Notes under the pieces: model-generated | Told to the model about the DNA's origin: nothing | What the model saw: the letters and a program-made list of their open reading frames with translations, nothing else | Databases searched by the model: none | Position numbers and translations under genes: made by a program | In this document: positions 17,477 through 26,013 of the stretch, one piece after another | Position numbering within the stretch: position 1 is the first letter of the stretch | Layout of the letters: each line of letters begins with the position of its first letter | Assembly (NCBI GenBank): GCA_014238065.1 | Contig: JABABU010000003.1 | Location: 124,001 to 188,000, forward strand | From: Actinomycetota bacterium | GTDB taxonomy: Bacteria; Actinomycetota; Acidimicrobiia; Acidimicrobiales; Poriferisodalaceae | Direction: 5' to 3' | DNA length: 64,000 bases

Positions 17477-19252
17477 TCAGCCTGAAACATCCATGTCGAT
17501 TGCGTGCGCTCCGCCGAGTCGGGTGGCCACGTCACCGAGTTCTGGTGCATCACCGAAGCCGTAGACCAATCCGTTGTTTGTCAAAATCCAGTACCCGTTT
17601 CCTGTTGGCGTGTCGATCAGTTCGACGGCGGTCAACGTGGTGCACAGTCCCAGCCCCGGTAGCGAACCATGGAATGGAACGCCGAACGAGAAGACTCCGC
17701 CGTCAGCGGCGTAGAGCCAGTAGCCAGCCCCTGTGGGGTGTGCTGCCAGCGACAGCACAGGGGCATCGAGGCGTAGGTCGCCAGTCGAGCCCTTGAACGG
17801 AGCACCGAAGGCGAACACCCCACCGTCCCCGCCGACCAGCCAATATCCATTGCCGTCAGGGGCTGCTGCCCCGGAAACCACCGGTGCGTTCAGGACCACC
17901 CCTCCCATGGAACCGTGATAGCCCACCCCAAAGGCAAAGACGCCGCCATCGGCGCCGACCAACCAATAGCCGCGACCGTGCGGCGCGGCCATGACCGCTC
18001 GAATCGGTGCCCTCAGCGCTGTGGTCGCCAGGTCACCATGGTGCGCGGCCTGGCCGAACGCGAACACCCGGCCGAGCTCGTCGACGATCCAGTACCCGCG
18101 TCCGCCCGGGTGAGCAGCGATGCCAACAGCGGGAAGGCCAGAGCCGCCCAGATCACCGTGGTGTTCGGCCGACCCGACGGCATGCACTCTGCCGTCGTCA
18201 TCAAGGATCCAGTATCCGCTGGCCGCATCGGCATTCGGGTGCCGCGTCGGGTTCGAAGCTCCACGACAGGGGTCGGGGCGAACAGTCACTGGACCGTTGG
18301 ACCACGCTGGGACGTCACCGAGCGACGCGACGTACTGCGACTTCGCGTTCGGGTAGTTCGAGAGCTTGAACTCTCTCGAGTGGAAGTATGTCGCGTAAGC
18401 AACATCGTTGACCGCAATCCACTCGAGCATCTTCATGATGAAATACGGGTCGTCGTGGTTGACACCATCGAGGTGGTTGTCCGTCAGACCCCACTCCGAG
18501 TACGCCATTGGCTTGCCGTGCGCTGCTGCAAAGTCGCGGTGCCATTTCAACCCCGTCGTTCGATCGAGGTACGTGTTCCACCGGTCCACTTCGTCGCGCT
18601 GCGTCGCTCCATACGACGAGTCGTATATGTCCATGCCGATGACGTCCACATACGCGTCACCCGGGTATGTCCGCATGTCGATGGCCATGTACCGCACGTT
18701 GACGTTCCACTCGAAGTAGAAGTTCGGCGACACCGATCGAAAGACGTTCACGATGCGTCGGAAGTAGGCGGCATAGGAGTCGGGGTCGGTATGCGAACTC
18801 CATGTGTTCCAAGTGCCGTTGTGTTCCCAACCGACCCGGATCACACTTCCGTCAAGGCCGGTGTCGACCAGAACCTGTGCGATCTTCCTGACCTGGTCGT
18901 CCAGTGCTCCTGATGCACCGAGTGCCAGTGACTGCCCGCCAATCGACATCGGGAACGAGACGACCTTCATCGCAGGATGGTCGGCCCAGAGTCGGCCGAG
19001 ACCTCGAGCCGACGACGAAGCCTCCGACCAGGTGTCTTTGTCGATGAACAGCGTCAGCGCTTCGGCATCACGGCCGACCAGGGTCTCGAAGTTGTCGGCC
19101 GTCGCCGTGTTCCAGCCGGGGTAGAGGCCCATTGCATGACGTCCAAGACCTTGGCTTGCTGCGCTGGACGTTGAGGTCGCGCCAACAAGACCCGTCGACA
19201 GCAGGATGACCGTCAGCGCAGTCGCCAGTCGGCCGCGATTTCGGATCGTCAT
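17477..19252 (-). CDS. Secreted GH26-like hydrolase with six C-terminal GYW/GVFAFG repeats
   Basis: 591 residues from the second of two adjacent ATGs, which has GGAG five bases upstream. A signal peptide (about 1-33) is followed by a GH26-type barrel: acid/base Glu143 in GWEHNGTWNTW and nucleophile Glu253 in MAYSEWGLTD. GH26 enzymes cut beta-mannans or related glycans. From residue 346 six repeats of about 41 residues each start with GYW (346, 386, 428, 469, 510, 553) and carry the consensus GYWLVGADGGVFAFG. These repeats are common in secreted acidimicrobial proteins, where they probably form a beta-propeller-like surface module. The gene heads the sulfotransferase/glycosyltransferase operon, so it may trim or release the same polymer. 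Confidence 0.85.
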   Translation of the reverse strand: MTIRNRGRLATALTVILLSTGLVGATSTSSAASQGLGRHAMGLYPGWNTATADNFETLVGRDAEALTLFIDKDTWSEASSSARGLGRLWADHPAMKVVSFPMSIGGQSLALGASGALDDQVRKIAQVLVDTGLDGSVIRVGWEHNGTWNTWSSHTDPDSYAAYFRRIVNVFRSVSPNFYFEWNVNVRYMAIDMRTYPGDAYVDVIGMDIYDSSYGATQRDEVDRWNTYLDRTTGLKWHRDFAAAHGKPMAYSEWGLTDNHLDGVNHDDPYFIMKMLEWIAVNDVAYATYFHSREFKLSNYPNAKSQYVASLGDVPAWSNGPVTVRPDPCRGASNPTRHPNADAASGYWILDDDGRVHAVGSAEHHGDLGGSGLPAVGIAAHPGGRGYWIVDELGRVFAFGQAAHHGDLATTALRAPIRAVMAAPHGRGYWLVGADGGVFAFGVGYHGSMGGVVLNAPVVSGAAAPDGNGYWLVGGDGGVFAFGAPFKGSTGDLRLDAPVLSLAAHPTGAGYWLYAADGGVFSFGVPFHGSLPGLGLCTTLTAVELIDTPTGNGYWILTNNGLVYGFGDAPELGDVATRLGGAHAIDMDVSG

Positions 19253-19302
19253 CATGTCTCCATCGGCTGCGATCATTGCCCGCTTAAGACTTCGTCAGAA
19301 AC

Positions 19303-19328
19303 ATATTACGCTATGATGACGTTATCAT
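19303..19328 (-). promoter_or_regulatory. Candidate promoter with palindromic operator before the GH26 operon
   Basis: The 107-base gap between the DUF4012 stop and the GH26 start is unusually AT-rich. On the minus strand TAATAT (19308-19303) is a good -10 candidate. Upstream of it lies ATGATAACGTCATCAT (19328-19313), a 16-base inverted repeat with one mismatched pair, placed in the -35/spacer region. The TSS would fall about 40 bases before the start codon. Which regulator binds is unknown. Confidence 0.5.
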
Positions 19329-19359
19329 GTCACAATCGAAACATCACCAGTAGCGGCGG

Positions 19360-21147
19360 CTACGACAAGGAAACAACCCATCGCCGATCGTCGGTGACAC
19401 GACGGTCGCCAACCGTCCAGGCCACCGGCTCAACACGCGCCGAAGGTTCGATCTGAATCGAATCGACCCCGAGTGGAAGTTCGAAGCGAGCAGTGAGCCA
19501 CTGGCGTCCGCCGGGCAGGACGCTGACGGTGGTGGCGATGATCCGAGTCGGGCCATCGGCGCCAGAGACTGACAACTCTTCCACTCCATCGAAACGGCCA
19601 CGCGTGGCACTGCCAGGAAGGTTGAGCGTCACGAGGCCGACGTATTCGCCGGGTTCGGCGAGACTGCCGGCGATTGGCCCGGCGACGTATCGGGGCTCCA
19701 TGGCCGGGTCTACCGTGTTGTCGATGGCGAGAAGGAGTTCGACCTCCCTGATGCCGTCGACGATCTCGCTGGTCAATTGGGCCTTGATCTCGACGAAGTA
19801 GTCGAGCTTCGACGGGCTCCTGTTCGACGATGAAACCATCAGAGAGTTCGCCTCGAGTTCGCCGTCGACACCGGTCTCACGCCAGACCCGCTGGCGATCG
19901 TCACGCGGCGACCACAGCATCAGATGTCGGCGTTCGGCAGCAGCGAGCACAGCGGGAACCATCTCCACGAGATCGAGGTCTCGTCGTTGCAACCGGTCGA
20001 GCACCGATACGGCAACCAGTAGTTCCTTGGCCCTGCGCTCGGTGTTCGTGAACTCCTCGCCTAGGTCCAGGTACTGGTCGTGGAACAGATAGTCGAGCAC
20101 CGTGTCCGACCTGATCTCACTGTCCTCGACAGTGACTGGTCCTGTTCCGACAAGCAACGCCCGGAGCACGAAGGGATCGACGAGGATGACGCCGTCGAGT
20201 TCTTCACCTGTTGCTTCGGTCCACATCCGCAGGGCTGATTCTGCGGTTTCCGGAAACCGGGGTGTGACGGCGAGATTGCGCCATTCCGCCTCTGGAGTCA
20301 GAAACTCAAAGTGCGTCGTGTAGGTCTCGGTGAGCTCGACAGATCCGACCGGGAGGTTCTTCGCGAACGACGATCCGAGATCGGTCACGACGATCTGGCC
20401 GTTGGAAGATCGAAACACTCCGGTGGTCAAGATCATCCCTGACCCTGCACGTGACTCGGCGTTGTTGGCAATCAACAACAGATGGTCCTCGGGACCACGA
20501 AATAACTCAGACAGCGCAAACAGCAGTCGGGAACCGTTGTCGAGCTGTGGTTCGACCTCAGCCAACTGCACAGCGATTTCGTTGCGCCCGCGTGCGAGGT
20601 CGCCGGTGAGCCCGTCGATTGGCCCGAGATCGACAGAGCGCACGATGTCGCGCATCTCGGCCAACTCGGCAGCGACAAGCTCGAGTTGATCATGAATTGC
20701 CGTTTGCCCTCGGTCGTCGATGATGTTGCGCATCGTCCGACCCGTCTCACGCATGGCGAGGACCAGTTCGAGACCGGAGTTCGTGAGTGCTCGAGCTGAC
20801 GAGAGTTGTCGCCCGACGAAGGGAACAACTCGCAACGGTTTCAGTACGAACGCATCGAGCTTCGCACTGGCATCATCGAGCTCGATGATTGCTGTGTCGA
20901 TCTCGGCATCCAGGTCTCCGTCCAGATATCGATCGAGGTCAGCGGATCGTTCGAGTTCACGAAACGCCGTTTCGGCATCTCGAACTGCGGAAACGGCCTG
21001 GAAACCAGCGACGATCGCGAACATTCCCCAGGCGGCGAGGATCGTCGCTGCGACAGTGAGAATCGGCCGTATCCACTGGCGCATTGACTGCGCATCGATG
21101 CCCGCCGCCTCCAGAAGTGAGGGGTCAGGCTCAGACTGGGAGTTCAA
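19360..21147 (-). CDS. DUF4012 membrane-anchored protein
   Basis: 595 residues. One membrane segment near residues 27-48, then a long extracellular region. The family core LLLIANNAESRAGSGMILTTG and LDGVILVDPFVLRALL identifies DUF4012, found in actinobacterial and firmicute exopolysaccharide loci and of unproven function. A start TTG at 21147 overlaps the preceding gene by 17 bases; an ATG at 21084 would remove 21 residues just before the membrane segment and is also possible. Neither has a good Shine-Dalgarno. Its position between an anchored surface protein and a secreted hydrolase suggests a role at the outer face in polymer assembly or attachment. Confidence 0.85.
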   Translation of the reverse strand: MNSQSEPDPSLLEAAGIDAQSMRQWIRPILTVAATILAAWGMFAIVAGFQAVSAVRDAETAFRELERSADLDRYLDGDLDAEIDTAIIELDDASAKLDAFVLKPLRVVPFVGRQLSSARALTNSGLELVLAMRETGRTMRNIIDDRGQTAIHDQLELVAAELAEMRDIVRSVDLGPIDGLTGDLARGRNEIAVQLAEVEPQLDNGSRLLFALSELFRGPEDHLLLIANNAESRAGSGMILTTGVFRSSNGQIVVTDLGSSFAKNLPVGSVELTETYTTHFEFLTPEAEWRNLAVTPRFPETAESALRMWTEATGEELDGVILVDPFVLRALLVGTGPVTVEDSEIRSDTVLDYLFHDQYLDLGEEFTNTERRAKELLVAVSVLDRLQRRDLDLVEMVPAVLAAAERRHLMLWSPRDDRQRVWRETGVDGELEANSLMVSSSNRSPSKLDYFVEIKAQLTSEIVDGIREVELLLAIDNTVDPAMEPRYVAGPIAGSLAEPGEYVGLVTLNLPGSATRGRFDGVEELSVSGADGPTRIIATTVSVLPGGRQWLTARFELPLGVDSIQIEPSARVEPVAWTVGDRRVTDDRRWVVSLS

Positions 21148-21514
21148 CCTTGCGACGCGAACTCACGACAAGCAGGCCACCCGCAGTGACGATGCCAGCA
21201 CCGATGAGGGCGAGCGACATCGAGTCGCTGCCTGTGAAGGCAAGCGCACCGTTATCTTCGGCCTGGGCCACAACATCACCTGTGCCGCTCGTACCACCGT
21301 TACCCGAGTCGGACGCGCCAGGAGCACTGGTGATCGGCGTCGTGTTCGTGTCGGTACCTTGACCGGTTGTTCCGTCGCTTCCATCGGAGTAGGTCTGAGC
21401 GCCGACAGGAACCGCTGCGAGAGCGAGCGCGCCTGCAGAAGCGGCAAAGAACACTGCAAGTCGACGCGGAAGTGAACGCGTCGCGGGCGATGTGTTGGTC
21501 CTGGAGGAGGTCAT
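21131..21514 (-). CDS. Small LAFTG-type sortase-anchored surface protein
   Basis: 127 residues. Signal peptide 1-39 (RRLAVFFAASAGALALAAVPVGA), a short Gly/Ser/Thr/Asp-rich stalk (about 40-85), the sorting signal LAFTG at 91-95, a hydrophobic segment 98-117 and a basic tail SSRRK. LAxTG is the form recognised by class E sortases, one of which is at 62744-63979. The open reading frame extends upstream to 21604, but the ATG at 21514 fits a signal peptide and a promoter that would give a leaderless message. Mature length is only about 50 residues, so it may act as an anchor or spacer rather than an enzyme. Confidence 0.82.
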   Translation of the reverse strand: MTSSRTNTSPATRSLPRRLAVFFAASAGALALAAVPVGAQTYSDGSDGTTGQGTDTNTTPITSAPGASDSGNGGTSGTGDVVAQAEDNGALAFTGSDSMSLALIGAGIVTAGGLLVVSSRRKVELPV

Positions 21515-21521
21515 GCTCTGC

Positions 21522-21550
21522 ACAATAACGAGTCGGGACATCGAAATCAA
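21522..21550 (-). promoter_or_regulatory. Candidate promoter for the LAFTG gene, leaderless
   Basis: On the minus strand TTGATT (21550-21545), a 17-base spacer, then TATTGT (21527-21522). The -10 element ends seven bases before the ATG at 21514, so transcription would start at or next to the start codon. This would explain why no Shine-Dalgarno is seen. Confidence 0.45.
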
Positions 21551-21681
21551 CACTCTCCGTGATTTTTTCGCCCGTGTGAATACTTTCTCGCCATTTTCAA
21601 CCACTTTCCGCAGTTAACTCGTCTGCGATCAGTCTGTCGCCAGAGCCGAAACTCCGGGAGGTGGAGCGTAGCCCCTTTCAC

Positions 21682-21716
21682 CCCTCTGAGAAACTTCACC
21701 CCCCTGAGAAACTTCG
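21682..21716. repeat. 18-base tandem duplication across the 3' end of the phosphatase gene
   Basis: The 11-mer TGAGAAACTTC occurs at 21687 and 21705, an 18-base period within two near-identical units (plus-strand view). The second unit is the last codons of the 21696-22268 gene and the first lies beyond its stop, so the duplication spans the stop codon. Confidence 0.7.
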
Positions 21717-22268
21717 CCCCTCGAACAATGCGCTTAACGCCTCGTCGACGAGGACCTCGAGATCGTTGGCAGTCTTCTTGTAGATCCCCTTGCGACGTCC
21801 ATACGGATCGTCGACATCGTCGTTCGGTCCACCCGACCCCAGTTGAGCTAGCGAGCGGCGCGCGTGCAATCGCTTCGTGTATTCACCAATGGACTCATCT
21901 GCCGCTCGGGGGGACTCCATCGACGAGCGTCGAACAAACTCGCGCAACGTGTAGATCATGTGCGCGTCGCCCATGTCCAAGATTGCAGCCTCGCGGACAT
22001 GGCGGCCGGTCATACCAAGCACGAGATCTGATGCTTTGACGAGATCCTCGTTGATGATCCTGCTGCGGTGAGGGGTCATGTCGAAGCCGCGGTCACCGAC
22101 GACGGTGACCGCATGAGCCGAGGCCGGCGTGTCCTCGAGTTGGAGACCTGAGGAAAGCACAGACAACGGCAGCCCGTGCTGTTCGGCACGACCTCGCATC
22201 AGGTATTCCGCCATCGGTGAACGACAGATATTCCCTGTGCACACGAAAAGCACCCGAACTGGTTCCAA
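21696..22268 (-). CDS. Low-molecular-weight protein tyrosine phosphatase
   Basis: 190 residues. The P-loop VCTGNICRSP near the N-terminus (Cys10, Arg16) and the late acid motif DDVDDPYGRRK identify the LMW-PTP/arsenate-reductase fold. TTG start with AGGG five bases upstream; a GTG five codons in is possible. In capsule loci this enzyme removes phosphate from the BY-kinase tyrosine tail (Wzb/Wzc, CpsB/CpsD logic). The kinase here is at 10330-11682, so I infer that pairing. It is the last gene before the tsaC-prmC-prfA block on the same strand, 31 bases after tsaC. Confidence 0.88.
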   Translation of the reverse strand: MEPVRVLFVCTGNICRSPMAEYLMRGRAEQHGLPLSVLSSGLQLEDTPASAHAVTVVGDRGFDMTPHRSRIINEDLVKASDLVLGMTGRHVREAAILDMGDAHMIYTLREFVRRSSMESPRAADESIGEYTKRLHARRSLAQLGSGGPNDDVDDPYGRRKGIYKKTANDLEVLVDEALSALFEGRSFSGG

Positions 22269-22299
22269 AGTGACCCTGCCTCTACTTGAGCGGTCAAGT

Positions 22300-22959
22300 C
22301 TAGGAGCCGGTAGCGCCGACCCCGAGCAGTTGGTCGAGTTCGAACCGGGTCAGCGGACCGTCACGAAGCATTGTCCACCCGTCGGCACCGATGTTCACGA
22401 CTGACGAAGGTGTCGACTCGAGTCGACCTCCTTCGACGTACGCGGCGATGGCGGCGGCACGTACGCCAAGCTGATCGAGAATCTGCGATGGAGTGACGAG
22501 CGTCGGCTCGCCATGCGTGTTGGCGCTGGTGGCGGCCAACACCCCACACGTCGCGAGGACGTCGGCAACGAGGCTCGGCGCTGGACGCCTCAACCCAACG
22601 GTCGGCTCGGCCCCACCGATCCCGACACCGTGAGCGAAGCCACACTCGGCAGCCAGCGGGAGAACAAGGGTGAGCTGGCCAGGCCAATCCGCAGCATCGA
22701 TCGAGTCGAGATCGAACTCCGATCGAGAACCATCGACGATCGGGCGAGCAGCCTCAGCGCTCGACACCAGTGTGGCGAGCGGAACATCACCCCGTCGGCC
22801 CTTGATCTCATAAATCCTGTCGACAGCGGCTGCGTTCCTCGGGTCGCAGCAGAGTCCGTACACGGTGTCCGTCGGAAGCATGACGACTCCTCCCGCTTCG
22901 ACCGCGGCCACGATCGCGGCGACATCACCGGCTCCGAGCAAGACCGGACCATTCGTCAT
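22300..22959 (-). CDS. tsaC: L-threonylcarbamoyladenylate synthase (Sua5/YciO/YrdC)
   Basis: 219 residues. GGVVMLPTDTVYGLCCDP near residues 23-40, KGRRGDVPLATLV, and LRRPAPSLVADVL with SANTHGEPT form the YrdC fold. It makes threonylcarbamoyl-AMP from Thr, bicarbonate and ATP, the first step of the tRNA modification t6A37. There is no long C-terminal Sua5 domain. It overlaps prmC by four bases (ATGA), the common actinobacterial order. Confidence 0.92.
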   Translation of the reverse strand: MTNGPVLLGAGDVAAIVAAVEAGGVVMLPTDTVYGLCCDPRNAAAVDRIYEIKGRRGDVPLATLVSSAEAARPIVDGSRSEFDLDSIDAADWPGQLTLVLPLAAECGFAHGVGIGGAEPTVGLRRPAPSLVADVLATCGVLAATSANTHGEPTLVTPSQILDQLGVRAAAIAAYVEGGRLESTPSSVVNIGADGWTMLRDGPLTRFELDQLLGVGATGS

Positions 22960-23849
22960 GGAAGAGACACCGACACAAACCGCGGCCGCCGGGTCAGATC
23001 GGCCTCGATCACCACCTCTACGTATCCGGCGAGGCGGGCCAACTCAGCCGCCGCTGGCGTCTGGTCGGACGCCATCTCGAGGATGATGGCACCACCAGGC
23101 GCAAGCCATCGCCGAGCTTCGACCAGTAGGTGTTCGACGCATTCGATTCCACGAGGACCCGCCACGAGGGCGTCGGCCGGTTCCCAATCGATCACAGAAC
23201 GCGGAAGTATTTCATCTTCTCCGATGTATGGCGGGTTCGAGACCACAACGTCGATTTCGCCGCGGTGAGATTCAGGAATGGCCTCGAACCACGACCCTTC
23301 GTGAATCCTCACGCGTGCTCCGGCCCTGCCAAGTCCCGCTATGTTCGCTCTCGCGACCGCGATTGCGCCTGACGACACGTCGGTGGCGATCACCTCCGCT
23401 TTCGCGTGTTCAGCGGCGATCGAGAGGCCGATGGCCCCAGATCCGGTGCCGAGATCGACCACGACGGGCCGCTCGATGGCTCTCGCCGCGATCTTCCGAA
23501 GGGCGAGATCGACAATGAGTTCGGTCTCTGGGCGAGGTATCAGCACTCTCCGATCGATGGTGAGATCAAGGCGTCGAAAGGCCCAGTGGCCGAGGACGTA
23601 TTGGATCGGCTCACCACCAAGTCGGCGATCGAGCATCTCCTCGAACGATGCGACGCCGCGACGGCGCGCCAGTTCGGCGTTTTCCAGAAACCAGTCGCGC
23701 GACTCGATGCCTGAAGCCTCTTCGGCCATCCATCGCGCTTCGAGATCGGCGGCTTCAACACCGCACGCGACGAGACGAGCAGCTGCTTCGACGGCAAGTT
23801 CACGCCATGAGATCGTACCGACGAGGTCGTCGCTGTGGTGCTCAGTCAC
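22956..23849 (-). CDS. prmC: Peptide chain release factor N5-glutamine methyltransferase
   Basis: 297 residues. N-terminal helical domain, then VLIPRPETELIVD, the SAM loop VVDLGTGSGAIGL and the catalytic VVSNPPYIGE, which contacts the glutamine of the GGQ motif. It methylates RF1/RF2. GTG start; it overlaps the prfA end by eight bases, so its substrate's gene is immediately upstream and coupled to it. Confidence 0.95.
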   Translation of the reverse strand: MTEHHSDDLVGTISWRELAVEAAARLVACGVEAADLEARWMAEEASGIESRDWFLENAELARRRGVASFEEMLDRRLGGEPIQYVLGHWAFRRLDLTIDRRVLIPRPETELIVDLALRKIAARAIERPVVVDLGTGSGAIGLSIAAEHAKAEVIATDVSSGAIAVARANIAGLGRAGARVRIHEGSWFEAIPESHRGEIDVVVSNPPYIGEDEILPRSVIDWEPADALVAGPRGIECVEHLLVEARRWLAPGGAIILEMASDQTPAAAELARLAGYVEVVIEADLTRRPRFVSVSLP

Positions 23850-24918
23850 TGTCCGAACTCAGCTGCCGCTGTCGCTCGTCATGCAGGAGCGCGTCAACCA
23901 CTTCGTCGAGATCGCCGGCGAGGATCTTGTCGAGCCTGTAGAGGGTCAGGCCGATGCGGTGATCGGTGACCCGGTTCTCCTTGAAGTTGTATGTCCTGAT
24001 CTTCTCTGACCTCCCTCCGCCTCCGATCTGGCCCTTCCTTGCCTCGGATTGCGAGGCAGCCTGCTCGGCTTGGAGTCGTTGAAGCAATCTGGCGCGGAGC
24101 ACTCGAAGGGCCTTGTCCTTGTTCTGTAGTTGGCTCTTCTCGTCCTGCATCGACACAACCTCGCCTGTTGGCTGGTGCGTAATCCTCACCGCGGAGTCGG
24201 TGGTATTGACCGACTGACCTCCGGGACCCGATGCGCGATAGACGTCTATCTTCAGATCGTTCGGGTCGATCTCGATATCGACTTCTTCAGCTTCTGGAAG
24301 CACCGTGACCGTCGCAGACGAGGTGTGCACTCTTCCCTGTGATTCGGTCACCGGGACACGCTGCACCCTGTGCGGGCCACCCTCGTGTTTGAGTCGCGAC
24401 CAGGCACCTTTGCCCTTGACCACCACAGCCACGTCGCTGAAACCGCCCATGTCCGAAGCGTGTGCCTCGAGCGTCTCAACTGTCCACTTGTTCGTGCTCG
24501 CGTAGATCCTGTACATCTCGAAGAGGTCTCTTGCGAACAAGTTGGCCTCTTCGCCACCCTCTGCCCCCCGGATCTCGAGGATGACGTTCTTCGCGTCGTT
24601 CGGGTCACGCGGGAGCAGAAGGAACTTGAACCTCTCGTCGGTGAGTCCCGCTTCGCGTTCGGCGTCGGCAGCAAGTTCACGAAGCTCGTCGCGATCATCG
24701 GCCGACGACTCGTGCAACATCTCGTTGACCTCGTCGAGATCGTCCGCAGCCTGTCGCCATGCCCTCCCGGCCGCGACGATTTCGCTCAGCTCCGAATGTC
24801 GCCTGCCTACGTCGGCAAAGCGAACGCGGTCCGCGACGACGTCGGGATCGCCCAGTTGGGCTTCGACGACCATCAACTCATCCTCGAGTTGGGTCAGACG
24901 ATCACGCACGTCGACCAA
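23842..24918 (-). CDS. prfA: Peptide chain release factor 1
   Basis: 358 residues, usual length. The GGQ peptide-release loop is in SGPGGQSVNTTDSAVRITH. The anticodon-like tripeptide region VPVTESQGRVHTS precedes it, though the codon-reading PxT itself is PVT here, as in RF1. It releases peptides at UAA and UAG. The start is TTG at 24918 by length; no Shine-Dalgarno is visible and a GTG three codons later is possible. Sits 48 bases after the unknown gene 24967-25965. Confidence 0.95.
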   Translation of the reverse strand: MVDVRDRLTQLEDELMVVEAQLGDPDVVADRVRFADVGRRHSELSEIVAAGRAWRQAADDLDEVNEMLHESSADDRDELRELAADAEREAGLTDERFKFLLLPRDPNDAKNVILEIRGAEGGEEANLFARDLFEMYRIYASTNKWTVETLEAHASDMGGFSDVAVVVKGKGAWSRLKHEGGPHRVQRVPVTESQGRVHTSSATVTVLPEAEEVDIEIDPNDLKIDVYRASGPGGQSVNTTDSAVRITHQPTGEVVSMQDEKSQLQNKDKALRVLRARLLQRLQAEQAASQSEARKGQIGGGGRSEKIRTYNFKENRVTDHRIGLTLYRLDKILAGDLDEVVDALLHDERQRQLSSDSD

Positions 24919-24966
24919 CGCTATCGGCAGTAGCCAGCGGCGGAACCGATGGGAGCAGGCGAGCCG

Positions 24967-25965
24967 TCAGCTCCATGAGCGCCAGTTGTCGTCAATGGCG
25001 ATCAGTCGAGCTGGAATTTCGAGTGACGCGGCCAACCGTGACGTGACGCGGTGTGCGTCACGTGAGGGAACAACGATGGCCAGTGGCGCATCGGGTGCGA
25101 GCTTCAGTCTTGCGTCGGCTGCATACGGCACGAGATCGAGATCAATTCCCGTCGACACCGCGACGACCCACTCCTCGCCGCCGAGCTCGCCAACCGCTAT
25201 GGCCGGCATCGTTTCCTTCACGCTCACGCGAGCCACCGGCGGCTCAGCGCTTGCCAAGGTCGAGAAGCCGATTCGCCCTGGCTCGTCGATCAACAACGAC
25301 CGAAGCCAGCGCTCACTGACAATTCGGTTCAACGGGTGCGGATCTGCACCAGGACAGCGGTGTCGGGCCACTGTTTCAACGACCTCCCGAACTGCCTCCA
25401 TCGTCGGCACATCGCCGTGAATGAGACCGAAGACCTCGCGGTCGAAGTCGCCGACGCCAACTCCTAGCTCTACGACCCCGTTACGGTCCTCGGCCCGCAC
25501 GATCTCGAGCCCACGAACTTCTCCGACAAGAACTCCGTGCTCGATTACGGGGTCGGCACCAGCCGCCACGATGTCTGCGGTGAGCGCAACCGTTGCCTCT
25601 GGCAGCACTGGTGAAGGTGCGTGCGGTGCAGGCTCGGCGGCCGCCAGGCCATCAGTACCTATGCTCCACACGTCAACCGGCATCTTGAAGGTCGCGGCAC
25701 GCCGCGCCACCATCGCCGCTTCATCTGCGCAGATGACGTGTATCTGTTCTGCGCCGCGATCTTGGGCAGACACCAGCGTTCTACCGAGCGCTCTTCCTAC
25801 GACCGTCTCGGCGAGATAGACGACGGCAGAAGCACGCGCCGACCACCCGAGCGCACCATCGGGCATGCCGGAGACTTCTTCGAGTTCGAATCCGAGGTGA
25901 TCTCGCGTCAGTGCGCGGAGTTTCGCAGGGTAGAACTGTGCCTGCTGGGGCGGATCGAGCGCCAC
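24967..25965 (-). CDS. Unknown cytoplasmic protein between rpmE and prfA
   Basis: 332 residues, GTG start with AAGGA seven bases upstream. I do not recognise a named family. It is acidic and has no signal peptide or membrane segment. The C-terminal half holds DEPGRIGFSTLASAEPPVARV and an ending with IPARLIAIDDNWRSWS. The N-terminal half is shorter-chain and Ala/Val-rich. Codon use is that of its neighbours, and its place in a translation-linked operon argues for a real, probably housekeeping function. Confidence 0.65.
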   Translation of the reverse strand: MALDPPQQAQFYPAKLRALTRDHLGFELEEVSGMPDGALGWSARASAVVYLAETVVGRALGRTLVSAQDRGAEQIHVICADEAAMVARRAATFKMPVDVWSIGTDGLAAAEPAPHAPSPVLPEATVALTADIVAAGADPVIEHGVLVGEVRGLEIVRAEDRNGVVELGVGVGDFDREVFGLIHGDVPTMEAVREVVETVARHRCPGADPHPLNRIVSERWLRSLLIDEPGRIGFSTLASAEPPVARVSVKETMPAIAVGELGGEEWVVAVSTGIDLDLVPYAADARLKLAPDAPLAIVVPSRDAHRVTSRLAASLEIPARLIAIDDNWRSWS

Positions 25966-26013
25966 GAGCTGATCCTTCGCGGTTCGATCAGCGACCGAGG
26001 TCGCCGAGGGTGA

